From: Rhodanobacteraceae bacterium
GTDB taxonomy: Bacteria > Pseudomonadota > Gammaproteobacteria > Xanthomonadales > SZUA-5
NCBI GenBank assembly: GCA_024234055.1
Contig: JACKOW010000002.1
Coordinates: 186,001-250,000, forward strand
DNA: 64,000 nt
Direction of reading: 5' to 3'
The stretch's first letter is position 1; every line of letters starts with the position of its first letter. The translations under genes were made by a program, and so were the position numbers. This document shows, piece by piece, positions 34,591-43,066 of the stretch. The notes below the pieces were generated by a model, which did no database searches, had not been told where the DNA came from, and saw only the letters and a list, made by a program, of their open reading frames with translations.

Positions 34591-35559
34591 TCAGAGACCC
34601 ACGCCAACCACTGGATGACCCAGCGTGGTCCACTCGTGCATGGAGCCGTCGTACAAACGGGTGTCCGGGTTGCCCATGATCTCGCTCATCACAAACCAGG
34701 CCCCGGCCGCCATGTGTCCGGTATTGCAATAGGTGATGGCGCCAGCCTGCGGCGCATAGCCCAGGCCCTTCATGACGCTGCGATATTGCTCGGGCGTCAG
34801 GAACATCTGCGCCAGGCCCACCGGGCGCGTCTGCAGTTCAATGGGATAGTTCACCGCGCCTTCGACGTGTCCACCGGCAGCGACTGCCGGCTTCTTGTAG
34901 ACCACACCCAGGTACTGCGGCACCGGGCGCGCATCGATCAGCTGCGGGCCGCCCTTGCCGGGCTTCAGATCATCGGCCTGCGCCAGCCAGGCGCTGTTGC
35001 GCTCGCCCGCCGACCAGTTGCCGGCAGCCAGCTTGACCGCTGCGTCCGTCGAGACCGGGTAGCCGGCCTGCAGCCAGGCGGCATTGCCACCATCCAGCAG
35101 GGCCATCTGTGTCCCGCCGTAGGTCTTCAGCGTCCAATACACCCGCGCGGCCATGTCGACATCGCTGGGATCGGCTCCTGGCGTGGTCAAGACCAGCGTG
35201 TCATCGGCATCCACGCCCAGTCCCCGCATCAATGCCTGCACTTCCTCGGCGCTGGGAATCAACTTGTCGATCTTGTGTCCTTCGATCGTCGCGCTGACTC
35301 GCCAGGCATTGAAGTCCACCAGCCGGGCGTCAGCGATATGACCGCCGCTGCTGTCGAGCACCTTGGCACCGGTCTTGGCGTCGGTGGACCACTCGGGCGC
35401 CGTGGTGAATCCGGCAACATCACTGCGCACATCCAGAACCACCACCTCCGCGCGATGCTCGTTGAGCCAGGCAACCGAAACCACCGGGCCAGGCAATTCG
35501 GCAGCGGCCGCTGCGAAACCCAGCGAGCTCAGCAGGACAAACACGGCTTGCAGTTTCAT
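34591..35559 (-). CDS. periplasmic two-domain thiosulfate sulfurtransferase
   Basis: The 322-aa protein has a signal peptide (about 1-20) and tandem rhodanese domains: an inactive N-terminal one (about 28-170, with LDVRSD) and a C-terminal catalytic one (about 195-320) with active-loop Cys278 in TYCNTGHMAAG. It should transfer sulfane sulfur from thiosulfate or similar donors to a thiophilic acceptor. It is the last gene of an operon with two YeeE/YedE genes, a lipoprotein and a conserved unknown protein. Its start overlaps the upstream gene by 4 bases (ATGA). Confidence 0.9.
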   Translation of the reverse strand: MKLQAVFVLLSSLGFAAAAAELPGPVVSVAWLNEHRAEVVVLDVRSDVAGFTTAPEWSTDAKTGAKVLDSSGGHIADARLVDFNAWRVSATIEGHKIDKLIPSAEEVQALMRGLGVDADDTLVLTTPGADPSDVDMAARVYWTLKTYGGTQMALLDGGNAAWLQAGYPVSTDAAVKLAAGNWSAGERNSAWLAQADDLKPGKGGPQLIDARPVPQYLGVVYKKPAVAAGGHVEGAVNYPIELQTRPVGLAQMFLTPEQYRSVMKGLGYAPQAGAITYCNTGHMAAGAWFVMSEIMGNPDTRLYDGSMHEWTTLGHPVVGVGL

Positions 35560-36233
35560 CGGATGGCTCCATGGCGGATCTTGAGGGGGCCGGCAGCGTC
35601 CAGCCATTTGAACTGCGCCTGCAGATCAAGCTGACACTGCGACAGCACATGGGTGCGACGGTCTTCAAACACGGTAGCTCGACGGATCTGCGCCGCCGCC
35701 AGGCGCCGATCACGCTCGTGCAGCAGCCATGCAATCTGCGGACGGAACAGCGTCATCGTGGCCGCCAGCCATCGGTGCACCAGTGCCCATTGCGCGGGCT
35801 GCCGCATGACGAACCGCCGCGCCAGACGCAGTACCCGAGCCGCCGGCTGGTAGATCTCGTTGGTGACCCAGCGATTGGTGGTGAAGGCCCGGAATGGCAG
35901 GCCTGAAGCGGACATCGACAGCCCCAGCAGATGGGTGTATCCGCGACCAGTAGAAGCCGCTGCGAAGACATGAAAATGACCGTGCTCACCCCGGGAGCTG
36001 GCTTCCGGATGGGCGTGGTAGTACCAGCGGTAGCCGCTCACCGGATCGGTGGCATCGTCATCTGGATAGTGTTGCCACTGGGTCATCGACGGTCTTTTCC
36101 CCTGCAATTCAGTGACCACATTGCGTCCCTGTTGCTGCAGCATTTCCATGACCTCCAGCAGTTCCGATCCGGCCTTGCGCAGATGGCTGCGCTCGCGAGT
36201 GGTGGGCTCGGGGATCAGGACGCTGCGGCTCAT
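35556..36233 (-). CDS. conserved protein of unknown function (possibly DUF6969)
   Basis: The 225-aa protein has no signal peptide or clear membrane segment. It contains a histidine-rich, metal-site-like stretch, YRWYYHAHPE followed by EHGHFHVFA, and a basic Arg-rich C-terminal half. I recall a similar pattern in a domain of unknown function seen beside sulfur genes, but cannot verify the family number. It is coupled to the rhodanese gene (ATGA overlap) and follows a lipoprotein gene, so it probably serves the same sulfur function. Confidence 0.7.
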   Translation of the reverse strand: MSRSVLIPEPTTRERSHLRKAGSELLEVMEMLQQQGRNVVTELQGKRPSMTQWQHYPDDDATDPVSGYRWYYHAHPEASSRGEHGHFHVFAAASTGRGYTHLLGLSMSASGLPFRAFTTNRWVTNEIYQPAARVLRLARRFVMRQPAQWALVHRWLAATMTLFRPQIAWLLHERDRRLAAAQIRRATVFEDRRTHVLSQCQLDLQAQFKWLDAAGPLKIRHGAIR

Positions 36234-36239
36234 CAGCGC

Positions 36240-36476
36240 TTACTCGCAGGGATTGGCTGGCTTCTTCTTCGGCTTGGGTGCGCAGGGATTGGCCGGTGCC
36301 GGCTGATCGGCCGGCGCGGTGTCTGCAGGCGCCGCCGGCTCGGTCTTCGCAGTGGTCGGGGCCTGGCTGTCGTCAGGCTGGGCGCACGCCGCCGGCAACA
36401 CCGCCAGCGCGGACACCATCAGCAGTGCAGAAAGGCGCTCACTGAGCTGACGTGACTTTGAGGTCTTGGATGTCAT
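36240..36476 (-). CDS. small Pro/Ala/Lys-rich lipoprotein
   Basis: The 78-aa protein has a lipoprotein signal with lipobox LPAAC and then a low-complexity Ala/Pro/Thr/Lys tail containing two NPC motifs (ANPCAPKPKKKPANPCE). No enzymatic domain is visible. The repeated NPC cysteines could bind a metal or sulfur, but this is speculation. It lies in the operon between a YeeE/YedE gene and the conserved unknown gene. Confidence 0.7.
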   Translation of the reverse strand: MTSKTSKSRQLSERLSALLMVSALAVLPAACAQPDDSQAPTTAKTEPAAPADTAPADQPAPANPCAPKPKKKPANPCE

Positions 36477-36495
36477 TTGCGTACTCCCAGGGGGT

Positions 36496-37056
36496 TCAGG
36501 ATCGGGCAGCAGGACGCGCGGTGAACCAGCCAACCCCTGCCGCCACCGCGGTCAGCGCCAGCAGGACCACCAGATCGGGCACATGCAGCAGTTGCGACAG
36601 GGTCTGACCCTGAGGCCCCGGCGCCGCCTCAAGCATCGGCTTGAGGGCATCGTAGGCGCCGGCAAAGACCCAGGTGCCAAGCACGATGCCGAGGAAAAAG
36701 ACCAAACCGTCGATCTTGCCGGACATGAATCCCACGACCGAGGTTCCAGGGCAGTAACCGCCGATGGCCATGCCGGCGCCCACGCCCACGCCGCCCAGCG
36801 CCGTGGCCCAGAGATACGTGGTCGGCACGTACAGGCTGTCACTGGCGACCAATCCCGCCAGTTGCAGGAAGTAGAGGCCGAACGCGCACACGAGGATGGC
36901 GGTGAACATCACGTTGAACACGGCCCAGTCGCGAAATCGCAGCTGTGCCGTAAGTTTGCAGGCACTGGCAAAGCCGGCCCGCTCCAGGGCAAATCCAAAG
37001 ACCAGGCCGCAGACCAGGCCGGAGATGACGCCGGTGTATCCGAGAGGAAAGCTCAT
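36496..37056 (-). CDS. YeeE/YedE half-transporter, GYCPGTS type
   Basis: The 186-aa membrane protein has several hydrophobic helices and the family motif AIGGYCPGTSVVGFMSGKIDG. It closely parallels the N-terminal part of the fused transporter at 17176-18477 (same GGxCPxTS..GKIDG pattern) but lacks the rhodanese domain. It is coupled to the preceding half by a 4-base overlap; upstream open frame before the ATG at 37056 is not used. Confidence 0.86.
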   Translation of the reverse strand: MSFPLGYTGVISGLVCGLVFGFALERAGFASACKLTAQLRFRDWAVFNVMFTAILVCAFGLYFLQLAGLVASDSLYVPTTYLWATALGGVGVGAGMAIGGYCPGTSVVGFMSGKIDGLVFFLGIVLGTWVFAGAYDALKPMLEAAPGPQGQTLSQLLHVPDLVVLLALTAVAAGVGWFTARPAARS

Positions 37057-37571
37057 TGCCAAAGCCTCCGTGTGAGCAGGCCGAAGATCGCGCCGGAGAT
37101 GAAGAAGCCACCGAGGAACACGAAGCCGGCGGTCGCCAGCGTTGCCGCGCCCGACAGTCCAAGGCCGCTGGTGCAACCCAGGGAAATGCGCGCGCCAAAA
37201 CCGGCGATGACCCCACCGGTCAGCGCCATGGCCAGCCGGCCGGCCTTCTTCAGCCGGGTCGGCCCGTCAACATCGAAACGAAAGCGCCGTGCCGAGACCG
37301 CACCGATGAAGGCCCCGATGGCCACGCCCAGCACCTGCCAGGTGATCCAGGCATTCAGCGGATTGTTGCCATCCGACACCATCGGGCCGAGGTAGCTGTT
37401 CCCTGCCGTGGCCGAAGGCGCCAGCGCATCTGCGCCGGCGGCTGCCAGTGCGGTCGTGAAGCCGCTACCGCCCAACCCATGGCCGGTCAGCAGGAAGGTC
37501 AACAGCAACCCCAATCCCAGCAGCAAACCCGCTGCATGCGGACGCCATAACGGCTTCGCCTCTGAACTCAT
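37053..37571 (-). CDS. YeeE/YedE half-transporter, LGCTSGLGLSG type
   Basis: The 172-aa membrane protein has the family Cys motif ARISLGCTSGLGLSGAATLA. It is the first gene of a five-gene leftward operon (two half-transporters, lipoprotein, unknown protein, rhodanese) and is paralogous to the 181-aa protein at 18520-19065: both share the LLTGxGLG start, an NNPL motif and the GCTSG..LSGGATLA-type end. The ATG at 37571 fits the family. Confidence 0.86.
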   Translation of the reverse strand: MSSEAKPLWRPHAAGLLLGLGLLLTFLLTGHGLGGSGFTTALAAAGADALAPSATAGNSYLGPMVSDGNNPLNAWITWQVLGVAIGAFIGAVSARRFRFDVDGPTRLKKAGRLAMALTGGVIAGFGARISLGCTSGLGLSGAATLATAGFVFLGGFFISGAIFGLLTRRLWQ

Positions 37572-37956
37572 GTTCACCCTCCCAGGTGCCGTGCATGGGT
37601 CAACCGTTCGGGGCGCATCAGATACCACCCCGGGTATGTTCAGTGAGTTTTCATGATGCCCACAGCGGCTGTCAACCGTGCACCGCAACATCTCGGCATG
37701 CAGCAAGACGCCGCAAAATCACGAGCGCTCTTCATTCAAATCAATGCCTTGCGGATAGATTTCCGTCACGGGCCGGCGAGGTTCCAGGGGCAGAGCGAAG
37801 AAACCCGCTAAATTAGTTACACATGAATTAGGTGGGTCTGATCAGTTTCGGAGTGTCCGCGGCAATCTTCCGGCCGGCATCGTCTGCGGTGGACGGCTCA
37901 TTGCGAATCACCTGCATCGGCCCGACACTGCCCACGGGCCATGAACCACGAACTTG

Positions 37957-38036
37957 CCTGTAGGAGCGACCTCGCGTCGCGACCGCGAAGCCGCACGTCC
38001 GAAGCGGCGGTCGCGCCGTAAGGGCGCTCCTACAGG
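37957..38036. repeat. REP hairpin, CCTGTAGGAGCG family
   Basis: An 80-base palindrome bounded by the perfect 12-base inverted ends CCTGTAGGAGCG and CGCTCCTACAGG. Related copies lie at 39831-39910 and about 41802-41872. It is one of several repeats filling the 37572-38237 gap, which holds no gene. Confidence 0.85.
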
Positions 38037-38067
38037 TGCACAAAGAAAATCAACGACTTGCGATATG

Positions 38068-38120
38068 GGTTCATGGAGAGCCACCTGTATCGGCCTGAGA
38101 CTGCCCACGGGCCATGAACC
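38068..38120. repeat. composite repeat ending CCCACGGGCCATGAACC
   Basis: A roughly 50-base word starting GGTTCATGGAGAGCCACCTGT and ending CTGCCCACGGGCCATGAACC recurs at about 41737-41790, with its second half also near 37927-37946. It is joined directly to a TAGCCC-type REP copy in both places. Confidence 0.65.
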
Positions 38121-38130
38121 CGCCTGGTGC

Positions 38131-38216
38131 GCGTAGCCCGAGATGACCCGCGCAGCGGCTCACCGGGGCTCTTTGGCATCACCGCCCGAAGAGCGCTGCG
38201 CGCACTTCGGGCTACA
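38131..38216. repeat. REP copy, GTAGCCCG..CGGGCTAC family
   Basis: An imperfect hairpin bounded by GTAGCCCG and CGGGCTAC with the inner word CGCAGCGGCTCA. Copies lie at about 41608-41699 and 50181-50271. Confidence 0.75.
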
Positions 38217-38237
38217 GGAGCCGGCTGCTGTCAGCCC

Positions 38238-39101
38238 TCAGAACTGATCCAGCGGCAGCTTCAGATAACGCACACCATTGGCCTCGGGCTCAGGCAGCTC
38301 GCCGGCGCGAATGTTCACCTGTATCGAGGGCAGGATCAGCGTCGGCATGTCCAGTGTGGCATCCCGGGCCTCACGGATGCGCACGAACTCGTCCTGGGCG
38401 ATTCCGTTGTGCAAGTGAATGTTCGCGGCCTTCTGTTCACCAATGCTGGTCTGACAGCGGAATTCGCGACCATTGGGGCCGTAGTCGTGGCAAACAAACA
38501 CGCGGGTCTGGTCTGGCAGCGCATACAGCCGCTGGATCGACTGGTACAGGCGGGTGGCACTGCCGCCCGGAAAGTCGCAGCGAGCACTGCCGCCATCGGG
38601 CATGAACAGGGTATCGCCCACGAACAGGGCATCGCCGATCAGATAGCTGACGCTGTCATTGGTGTGTCCGGGCGTGGCCAACACCTCGGCATCCAGCTCG
38701 CCGATGGCAAAGTGTTCGCCGTCGGCAAACAACCGGTCGAACTGGCTGCCGTCGGTGGCGAATCCATCGCCCAGGTTGAACACCGACTTGAAGGTCTGCT
38801 GCACCTCGCGGATACCCCGGCCGATCGCCAGCACTGCCTGTGGTTGCCGAGCTTTCAACCAGCGTCCGGCGCTCAGGTGATCGGCATGCGCATGAGTTTC
38901 GAGGATCCATCGCAGCTGCAAATCCTCAGAGCGCAGAAAGTCCTGCACCGCGCTGACCGAATCGACGCCGGTGCGACCCGATTTGGCATCGAAATCCAGA
39001 CAGGGATCAATCACTGCAGCAACCCTGGTCACCGGGTCGCTCACCACGTAGGTGTAGGTATTGCTCGGGGCGTGAAAGAAGGGTCGAACCTGAGGCTGCA
39101 T
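38238..39101 (-). CDS. ETHE1/Blh-type persulfide dioxygenase
   Basis: The 287-aa metallo-beta-lactamase-fold protein has ETHAHADHLSAGRWLK, LATPGHTNDSVSYLIGD, GDTLFMPDGGSARCDFPGGSA and VCHDY, the pattern of mononuclear-iron persulfide dioxygenases (ETHE1, bacterial Blh/CstB N-domain). These oxidise glutathione persulfide to sulfite in the cytoplasm, protecting cells from sulfide excess. It has no signal peptide. It is divergent from a single-domain rhodanese, a typical partner. The ATG at 39101 matches the family N terminus. Confidence 0.9.
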   Translation of the reverse strand: MQPQVRPFFHAPSNTYTYVVSDPVTRVAAVIDPCLDFDAKSGRTGVDSVSAVQDFLRSEDLQLRWILETHAHADHLSAGRWLKARQPQAVLAIGRGIREVQQTFKSVFNLGDGFATDGSQFDRLFADGEHFAIGELDAEVLATPGHTNDSVSYLIGDALFVGDTLFMPDGGSARCDFPGGSATRLYQSIQRLYALPDQTRVFVCHDYGPNGREFRCQTSIGEQKAANIHLHNGIAQDEFVRIREARDATLDMPTLILPSIQVNIRAGELPEPEANGVRYLKLPLDQF

Positions 39102-39190
39102 GGGAGATCTCCGTTGGAAGACTGACCGGGCCGCTTGCCCCATGTCTGAGGAATCAGACGTCATCCAGGCAATACGACGACGGCGCAGCC

Positions 39191-39219
39191 TTGCATATTA
39201 CATGAGTTATATCTAAAGT
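39191..39219 (+). promoter_or_regulatory. candidate sigma-70 promoter for rhodanese
   Basis: TTGCAT and TAAAGT are separated by 17 bases, 37 bases before the rhodanese ATG. The spacer holds an imperfect palindrome, ATATTACATGAGTTATAT, in an otherwise GC-rich region, which could be an operator shared with the divergent dioxygenase gene. Confidence 0.5.
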
Positions 39220-39255
39220 AGATGAATCTTATCATAGACGCCCTCGGAGCAGCCC

Positions 39256-39642
39256 ATGCGCACCACGGTACAGGATCTGATCGCCCAGGCCCGATCACAG
39301 ATCAAGGAAATCGATGCCGACGAGCTGCTGCGGCTCCAAGGCTGCGGCTGTCCGATCGTCGACGTACGCGAACCGGCAGAGTTTGCCGCAGGGCATGTCC
39401 CGGGCGCTGTGAACATTCCGCGCGGCGTGCTGGAATTCGAGATCGACGGCCATCCTGCAGTCAATTTCGTCAAGGACCCCGCGTTGGCGCATCGCGATCA
39501 GCCCATTGCCCTGTATTGCCGCAGCGGCGGCCGCAGCGCGCTGGCAGCCGAAGCCCTGAAACGGCTGGGATTTGTCGAGCCACTGTCGCTGGCAGGTGGC
39601 TTCAACGGCTGGACCCAGGAGCAGCGAGCGGTGCAGGTTTGA
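39256..39642 (+). CDS. single-domain cytoplasmic rhodanese
   Basis: The 128-aa sulfurtransferase has PIVDVREPAEFAAGHVPGA and the catalytic loop YCRSGGRSALAA with Cys88. An additional CGC motif at 30-32 is unusual for the family. It lacks a signal peptide. It is divergent from the persulfide dioxygenase and probably supplies or removes persulfides (glutathione persulfide/thiosulfate interconversion) in the same detoxification step. Confidence 0.9.
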   Translation: MRTTVQDLIAQARSQIKEIDADELLRLQGCGCPIVDVREPAEFAAGHVPGAVNIPRGVLEFEIDGHPAVNFVKDPALAHRDQPIALYCRSGGRSALAAEALKRLGFVEPLSLAGGFNGWTQEQRAVQV

Positions 39643-39655
39643 GGGTCTTGAGGAG

Positions 39656-39675
39656 GGCCGCGCGCGTGCGCGGCC
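39656..39675. terminator. GC hairpin after rhodanese
   Basis: GGCCGCGC and GCGCGGCC form a perfect 8-bp stem with a four-base loop, 14 bases after the stop codon. No T-run follows, so termination efficiency is uncertain. A tandem of ACGCGGAG-like octamers follows at about 39736-39765. Confidence 0.5.
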
Positions 39676-39830
39676 GCCCCTGATTTCCGGGAAAGGCCCT
39701 CCACCGCCGCAATCCGCAACGGGTCGCTGGATAGCTCACGCGGAGACGCGGAGAACGCGGAGAAATGCGGGCTAGAGGGTCTCTGCTCCTCTCCGCGGAC
39801 GCCTTGTGAGCGCAACGCCTGCCTTGTTCA

Positions 39831-39910
39831 CCTGTAGGAGCGCCCTTGCGGCGCGACCGCTGCGGCGGACGTGCGGCCGGCCGGTCGCGACTCGAGGTCG
39901 CCCCTACCGG
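39831..39910. repeat. REP hairpin copy, CCTGTAGGAGCG family
   Basis: A second copy of the REP at 37957-38036, beginning CCTGTAGGAGCG and ending with a decayed CCCCTACCGG. It lies between the rhodanese and the aldehyde dehydrogenase stop codons. Confidence 0.75.
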
Positions 39911-39941
39911 CGATCCGACCCGGCGCTTCCCCGCAACCCCC

Positions 39942-41441
39942 TCAATCCGCCAGATTGATCCAGGTGGCCTTGAGCTCGGTGTACTTCTCGAAAGCATGCA
40001 GGGATTTGTCGCGGCCGTTGCCCGACTGCTTGTAGCCGCCGAAGGGTGCGGTCATGTCGCCGCCGTCCCAGTAATTGACCCAGACGCTGCCCGCCCGCAG
40101 CTTTCGGGCCATGCGGTGGGCTCGATTGATGTCGCGTGTCCACACGCCAGCGGCCAGACCGTAGGCGCTGTCATTGGCGATCTTCAGCGCCTCGGCTTCC
40201 TCATCGAAGTCAATCACCGACAACACCGGACCGAAGATTTCTTCTGCGGCGATGCTCATGTCCGGGCGCACCTGATCGAAGATCGTCGGCTCGATGTAAT
40301 AGCCGCCGGTTTCGCTGAGCACGCGCTCGCCGCCCAGACGCAGCCGTGCGCCCTGCTCATTGCCCTTGCCGATGTAGCCAAGCACGCGCTGCATCTGGAT
40401 GTCGTCGACCATGGCCCCGGTCGGTGCGTCCGGATCGAGCGGATGGCGCGGACGCATGTCGCGGCCGGCCTCGACCACCATGGCCACGAACTCGTCCTGG
40501 ATGCTGCGCTCGACCAGCAGGCGCGAAGCGGCGGTACAGACTTCGCCCTGATTGTAGAAAATGCCCGAGGCGGCGGCGTAGGCGGCGCGCTTGAGATTGG
40601 GCGCGTCGGCGAACACGATGTTCGGACTCTTGCCGCCGCATTCCATGAAGGCGCGTTTCATGTTCGACCGCGCGGCGCAGCCCATCAGATGCTTGCCGAC
40701 CCCGGTCGACCCGGTGAACACCAGTCCATCCACATCCATGTGCAGCGCCAGCGGTTCACCGGCTTCCTTGCCGAATCCCGGCAGCACATTGAACACGCCG
40801 GCGGGTATGCCCGCTTCCATCGCCAGCTCGGCGATGCGCAGGGCGGTCAGCGGTGATTTCTCCGAGGGCTTGAGGATCACCGAATTGCCGGTGGCCAGCG
40901 CCGGCGCAATCTTCCAGCTGGCCATCAGCAGCGGAAAATTCCACGGAACGATGGCGCCGATCACGCCCAGCGGCTCGCGCGTGATCAGCCCCAGCTCATC
41001 CGGCCCGGTGGGCGCGACCTCGCCGTAGACCTTGTCGATGGCTTCGGCGGTCCAGCTCATGCAGCGCACGCTGGCGGGCAGATCCACCTTGAGCGCGTCG
41101 TTGATCGGCTTGCCCATGTCCAGCGTTTCCAGCAAGGCCAGTTCCTCGCGGTACTGTTGCATCAGTTCCGCGAAGCGCTGCAGCACCTTCTTGCGCTGCA
41201 CCGGCGGGCGCGCGGACCAGACCCCAGCCTCGAAGCTGCGCCGGGCGGCAGCCACCGCGCGCTCCACATCCTCGGCCCCGCAGGACGCCACCTTGGCCAG
41301 CAGGCGGCCGTCGATCGGACTGATGCAATCGAAGGTAGCGCCGCTCGCGGCATCCACGGCCTTGCCGTCGATGAAGGCCTGATGCGGAATGCGCAACTCG
41401 GCGGCGCGCGCCAGCCATTGTTCCTGGGTCATTGCAGGCAT
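39942..41441 (-). CDS. PuuC-like aldehyde dehydrogenase
   Basis: The 499-aa NAD(P)-dependent dehydrogenase has the cofactor region VPWNFPLLMASWKIAPALATGNSV cut by conserved residues, FTGSTGVGK, the general-base Glu in MECGGKSPN and the catalytic Cys in NQGEVCTAASR. Family and context (agmatinase, aminotransferase, decarboxylase nearby) point to oxidation of a 4-aminobutyraldehyde or gamma-glutamyl-aminobutyraldehyde, as PuuC does. AGGA before the ATG at 41441 sets the start. The frame is open upstream to an ATG at 41498 through a heptamer array. It is transcribed opposite to the other genes of the cluster. Confidence 0.88.
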   Translation of the reverse strand: MPAMTQEQWLARAAELRIPHQAFIDGKAVDAASGATFDCISPIDGRLLAKVASCGAEDVERAVAAARRSFEAGVWSARPPVQRKKVLQRFAELMQQYREELALLETLDMGKPINDALKVDLPASVRCMSWTAEAIDKVYGEVAPTGPDELGLITREPLGVIGAIVPWNFPLLMASWKIAPALATGNSVILKPSEKSPLTALRIAELAMEAGIPAGVFNVLPGFGKEAGEPLALHMDVDGLVFTGSTGVGKHLMGCAARSNMKRAFMECGGKSPNIVFADAPNLKRAAYAAASGIFYNQGEVCTAASRLLVERSIQDEFVAMVVEAGRDMRPRHPLDPDAPTGAMVDDIQMQRVLGYIGKGNEQGARLRLGGERVLSETGGYYIEPTIFDQVRPDMSIAAEEIFGPVLSVIDFDEEAEALKIANDSAYGLAAGVWTRDINRAHRMARKLRAGSVWVNYWDGGDMTAPFGGYKQSGNGRDKSLHAFEKYTELKATWINLAD

Positions 41442-41451
41442 GGGAGTTCCT

Positions 41452-41490
41452 GGTTGTCGGTTGTCGGTTGTCGGTTGTCGGTTGTCGGTT
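41452..41490. repeat. heptamer array before aldehyde dehydrogenase
   Basis: Five perfect copies of GGTTGTC plus a partial one begin 11 bases upstream of the aldehyde dehydrogenase ATG, overlapping its ribosome-binding region. A change in copy number would alter leader spacing, or the frame if the upstream ATG at 41498 is used. Confidence 0.85.
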
Positions 41491-41607
41491 GGAAGCATAT
41501 CCCTACTGGGTGGTGGAACCAGAATTGTCTGGACTCACCAGGGCACACCATCCTGCGTCATTGCGAGCCACCTGTATCGCGCACAGGCCATGAACCCGCC
41601 TGGTGCG

Positions 41608-41872
41608 CGTAGCCCGTTGTGCCGCGCAGCGGCTCAGCGGGGATCTTTGGCGTCACCTCCCGGAGAGCGCTACGCGCACTTCGGGCTACAAGAGCCGGCT
41701 CTTGCTGGAATTTGGGAATTCAATGACTTAGGACATGGATTCATGGAGAGCCACCTGTTCCGGCCTGAAACTGCCCACGGGCCATGAACCCCCGCCCTTG
41801 CGGCGCGAACCGCTGTTGCGTTCGTGCGGTTGGCTGGTCGCGACGCGAGGTCGCTCCTACGTGCAATCTTGT
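41608..41872. repeat. cluster of three REP-type repeats
   Basis: This gene-free stretch holds a GTAGCCCG..CGGGCTAC copy (about 41608-41699), the CCACGGGCCATGAACC composite repeat (about 41737-41790) and a GTAGGAGCG-family copy (about 41802-41872). The same three families occur together at 37.9-38.2 kb in a different order. The rest of the 41442-42070 gap contains no recognisable gene. Confidence 0.7.
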
Positions 41873-42070
41873 AGGTGTCGCGACCAAGCCGACCGTTCGA
41901 GAAACGTCACGTAGCCCGCTGCGCGGACAACGTGACCTACCACAGCGCTGGCTTTCGCAGGTCACGCTGGCCCCGAAGGCCTAAGTGACACGGTGTCTGT
42001 TCACCTAGCGTCAAGGGCGCCAGCTGGCCTACGATCGCCGACGCCCTGCTTCCCTTCGGACTTCTGTACC

Positions 42071-43066
42071 ATGGCCAAAGACGACCCCGCTCACCCGAAG
42101 ACCTGCGATCTGGCGTTCACGCGCAGCTCGCCCTACGGCAGCCTGGCCGAACCCACCTATTCGGGTGCCTTGAGTTTTCTGCGGCGTCGTTACAGCAAGG
42201 ATCTGAGCGGGGTCGATGTCGCCGTGGTCGGTGTGCCCTTTGATCTCGCTACCACCAATCGCCCAGGCACACGGCTGGGCCCGCGAGCCATCCGCGCCGC
42301 TTCGGCCTCGCTGGCCTGGTGCGGTCCCTATGCCTGGGACATCGATCCCTGCGAGACGCTGAACATCGTCGACTGGGGTGATGTCTGGTTCGATCAGGGT
42401 CGGCCCGAACTGATCCCGGACCTCATCGAGGCGGCATTCGCCGGCATTGCCGCGGCCGGTGTGACCACGCTGGCACTGGGCGGCGATCATTTCATCAGCT
42501 ACCCCATCCTCAAGGCCCTGCGCGCCCGCAGGGCCGAGCCCATTGCCCTGATCCATTTCGATGCCCACAGCGACACCTGGGCCGATGCCGGTCCACGCAT
42601 CGACCACGGCAGCATGTTCTTCCACGCAGCCATGAATGGCATCGTCGATCCAGCCTGCTCCATCCAGCTCGGCATGCGCACGCGCAACGACGACACTCAC
42701 GGTTTCGACGTCCGCGATGCGCGCTGGCTGCACCGGGCCGGCATCGAAGCGGCCTGTGCCGCCATCCACGCCCGCGTCGGCTCGCGACCCTGCTATGTCA
42801 GCTTCGATGTCGATTTTCTGGACCCGGCTCACGCGCCCGGTACCGGCACACCGGTGGTTGGCGGCTTCACCACCCATCAGGCGCTGGAACTGATCCGTGG
42901 GCTGGTCGGGCTCGACATCATCGGCATGGATGTGGTCGAGGTCTCGCCACCCTACGATCACGCCGAGATCACCGCGCTGGCCGCCGCCAGTGTGGCCCAG
43001 GAGCTGTTGGCTGCCTTTGCCGCGGGACGCTCGGCAGTTTCCTCGAATCCGGGGGCTCAATCCTGA
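42071..43066 (+). CDS. speB: agmatinase
   Basis: The 331-aa ureohydrolase has the dimanganese motifs GGDHFISY, HFDAHSDTW and SFDVDFLDPAHAPGTGTP, which closely match agmatinases and related guanidinobutyrase enzymes. It hydrolyses agmatine to putrescine and urea. Family length supports the ATG at 42071. It is the first gene of the rightward polyamine cluster, although 317 bases separate it from the next gene. Guanidinobutyrase is the main alternative. Confidence 0.88.
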   Translation: MAKDDPAHPKTCDLAFTRSSPYGSLAEPTYSGALSFLRRRYSKDLSGVDVAVVGVPFDLATTNRPGTRLGPRAIRAASASLAWCGPYAWDIDPCETLNIVDWGDVWFDQGRPELIPDLIEAAFAGIAAAGVTTLALGGDHFISYPILKALRARRAEPIALIHFDAHSDTWADAGPRIDHGSMFFHAAMNGIVDPACSIQLGMRTRNDDTHGFDVRDARWLHRAGIEAACAAIHARVGSRPCYVSFDVDFLDPAHAPGTGTPVVGGFTTHQALELIRGLVGLDIIGMDVVEVSPPYDHAEITALAAASVAQELLAAFAAGRSAVSSNPGAQS

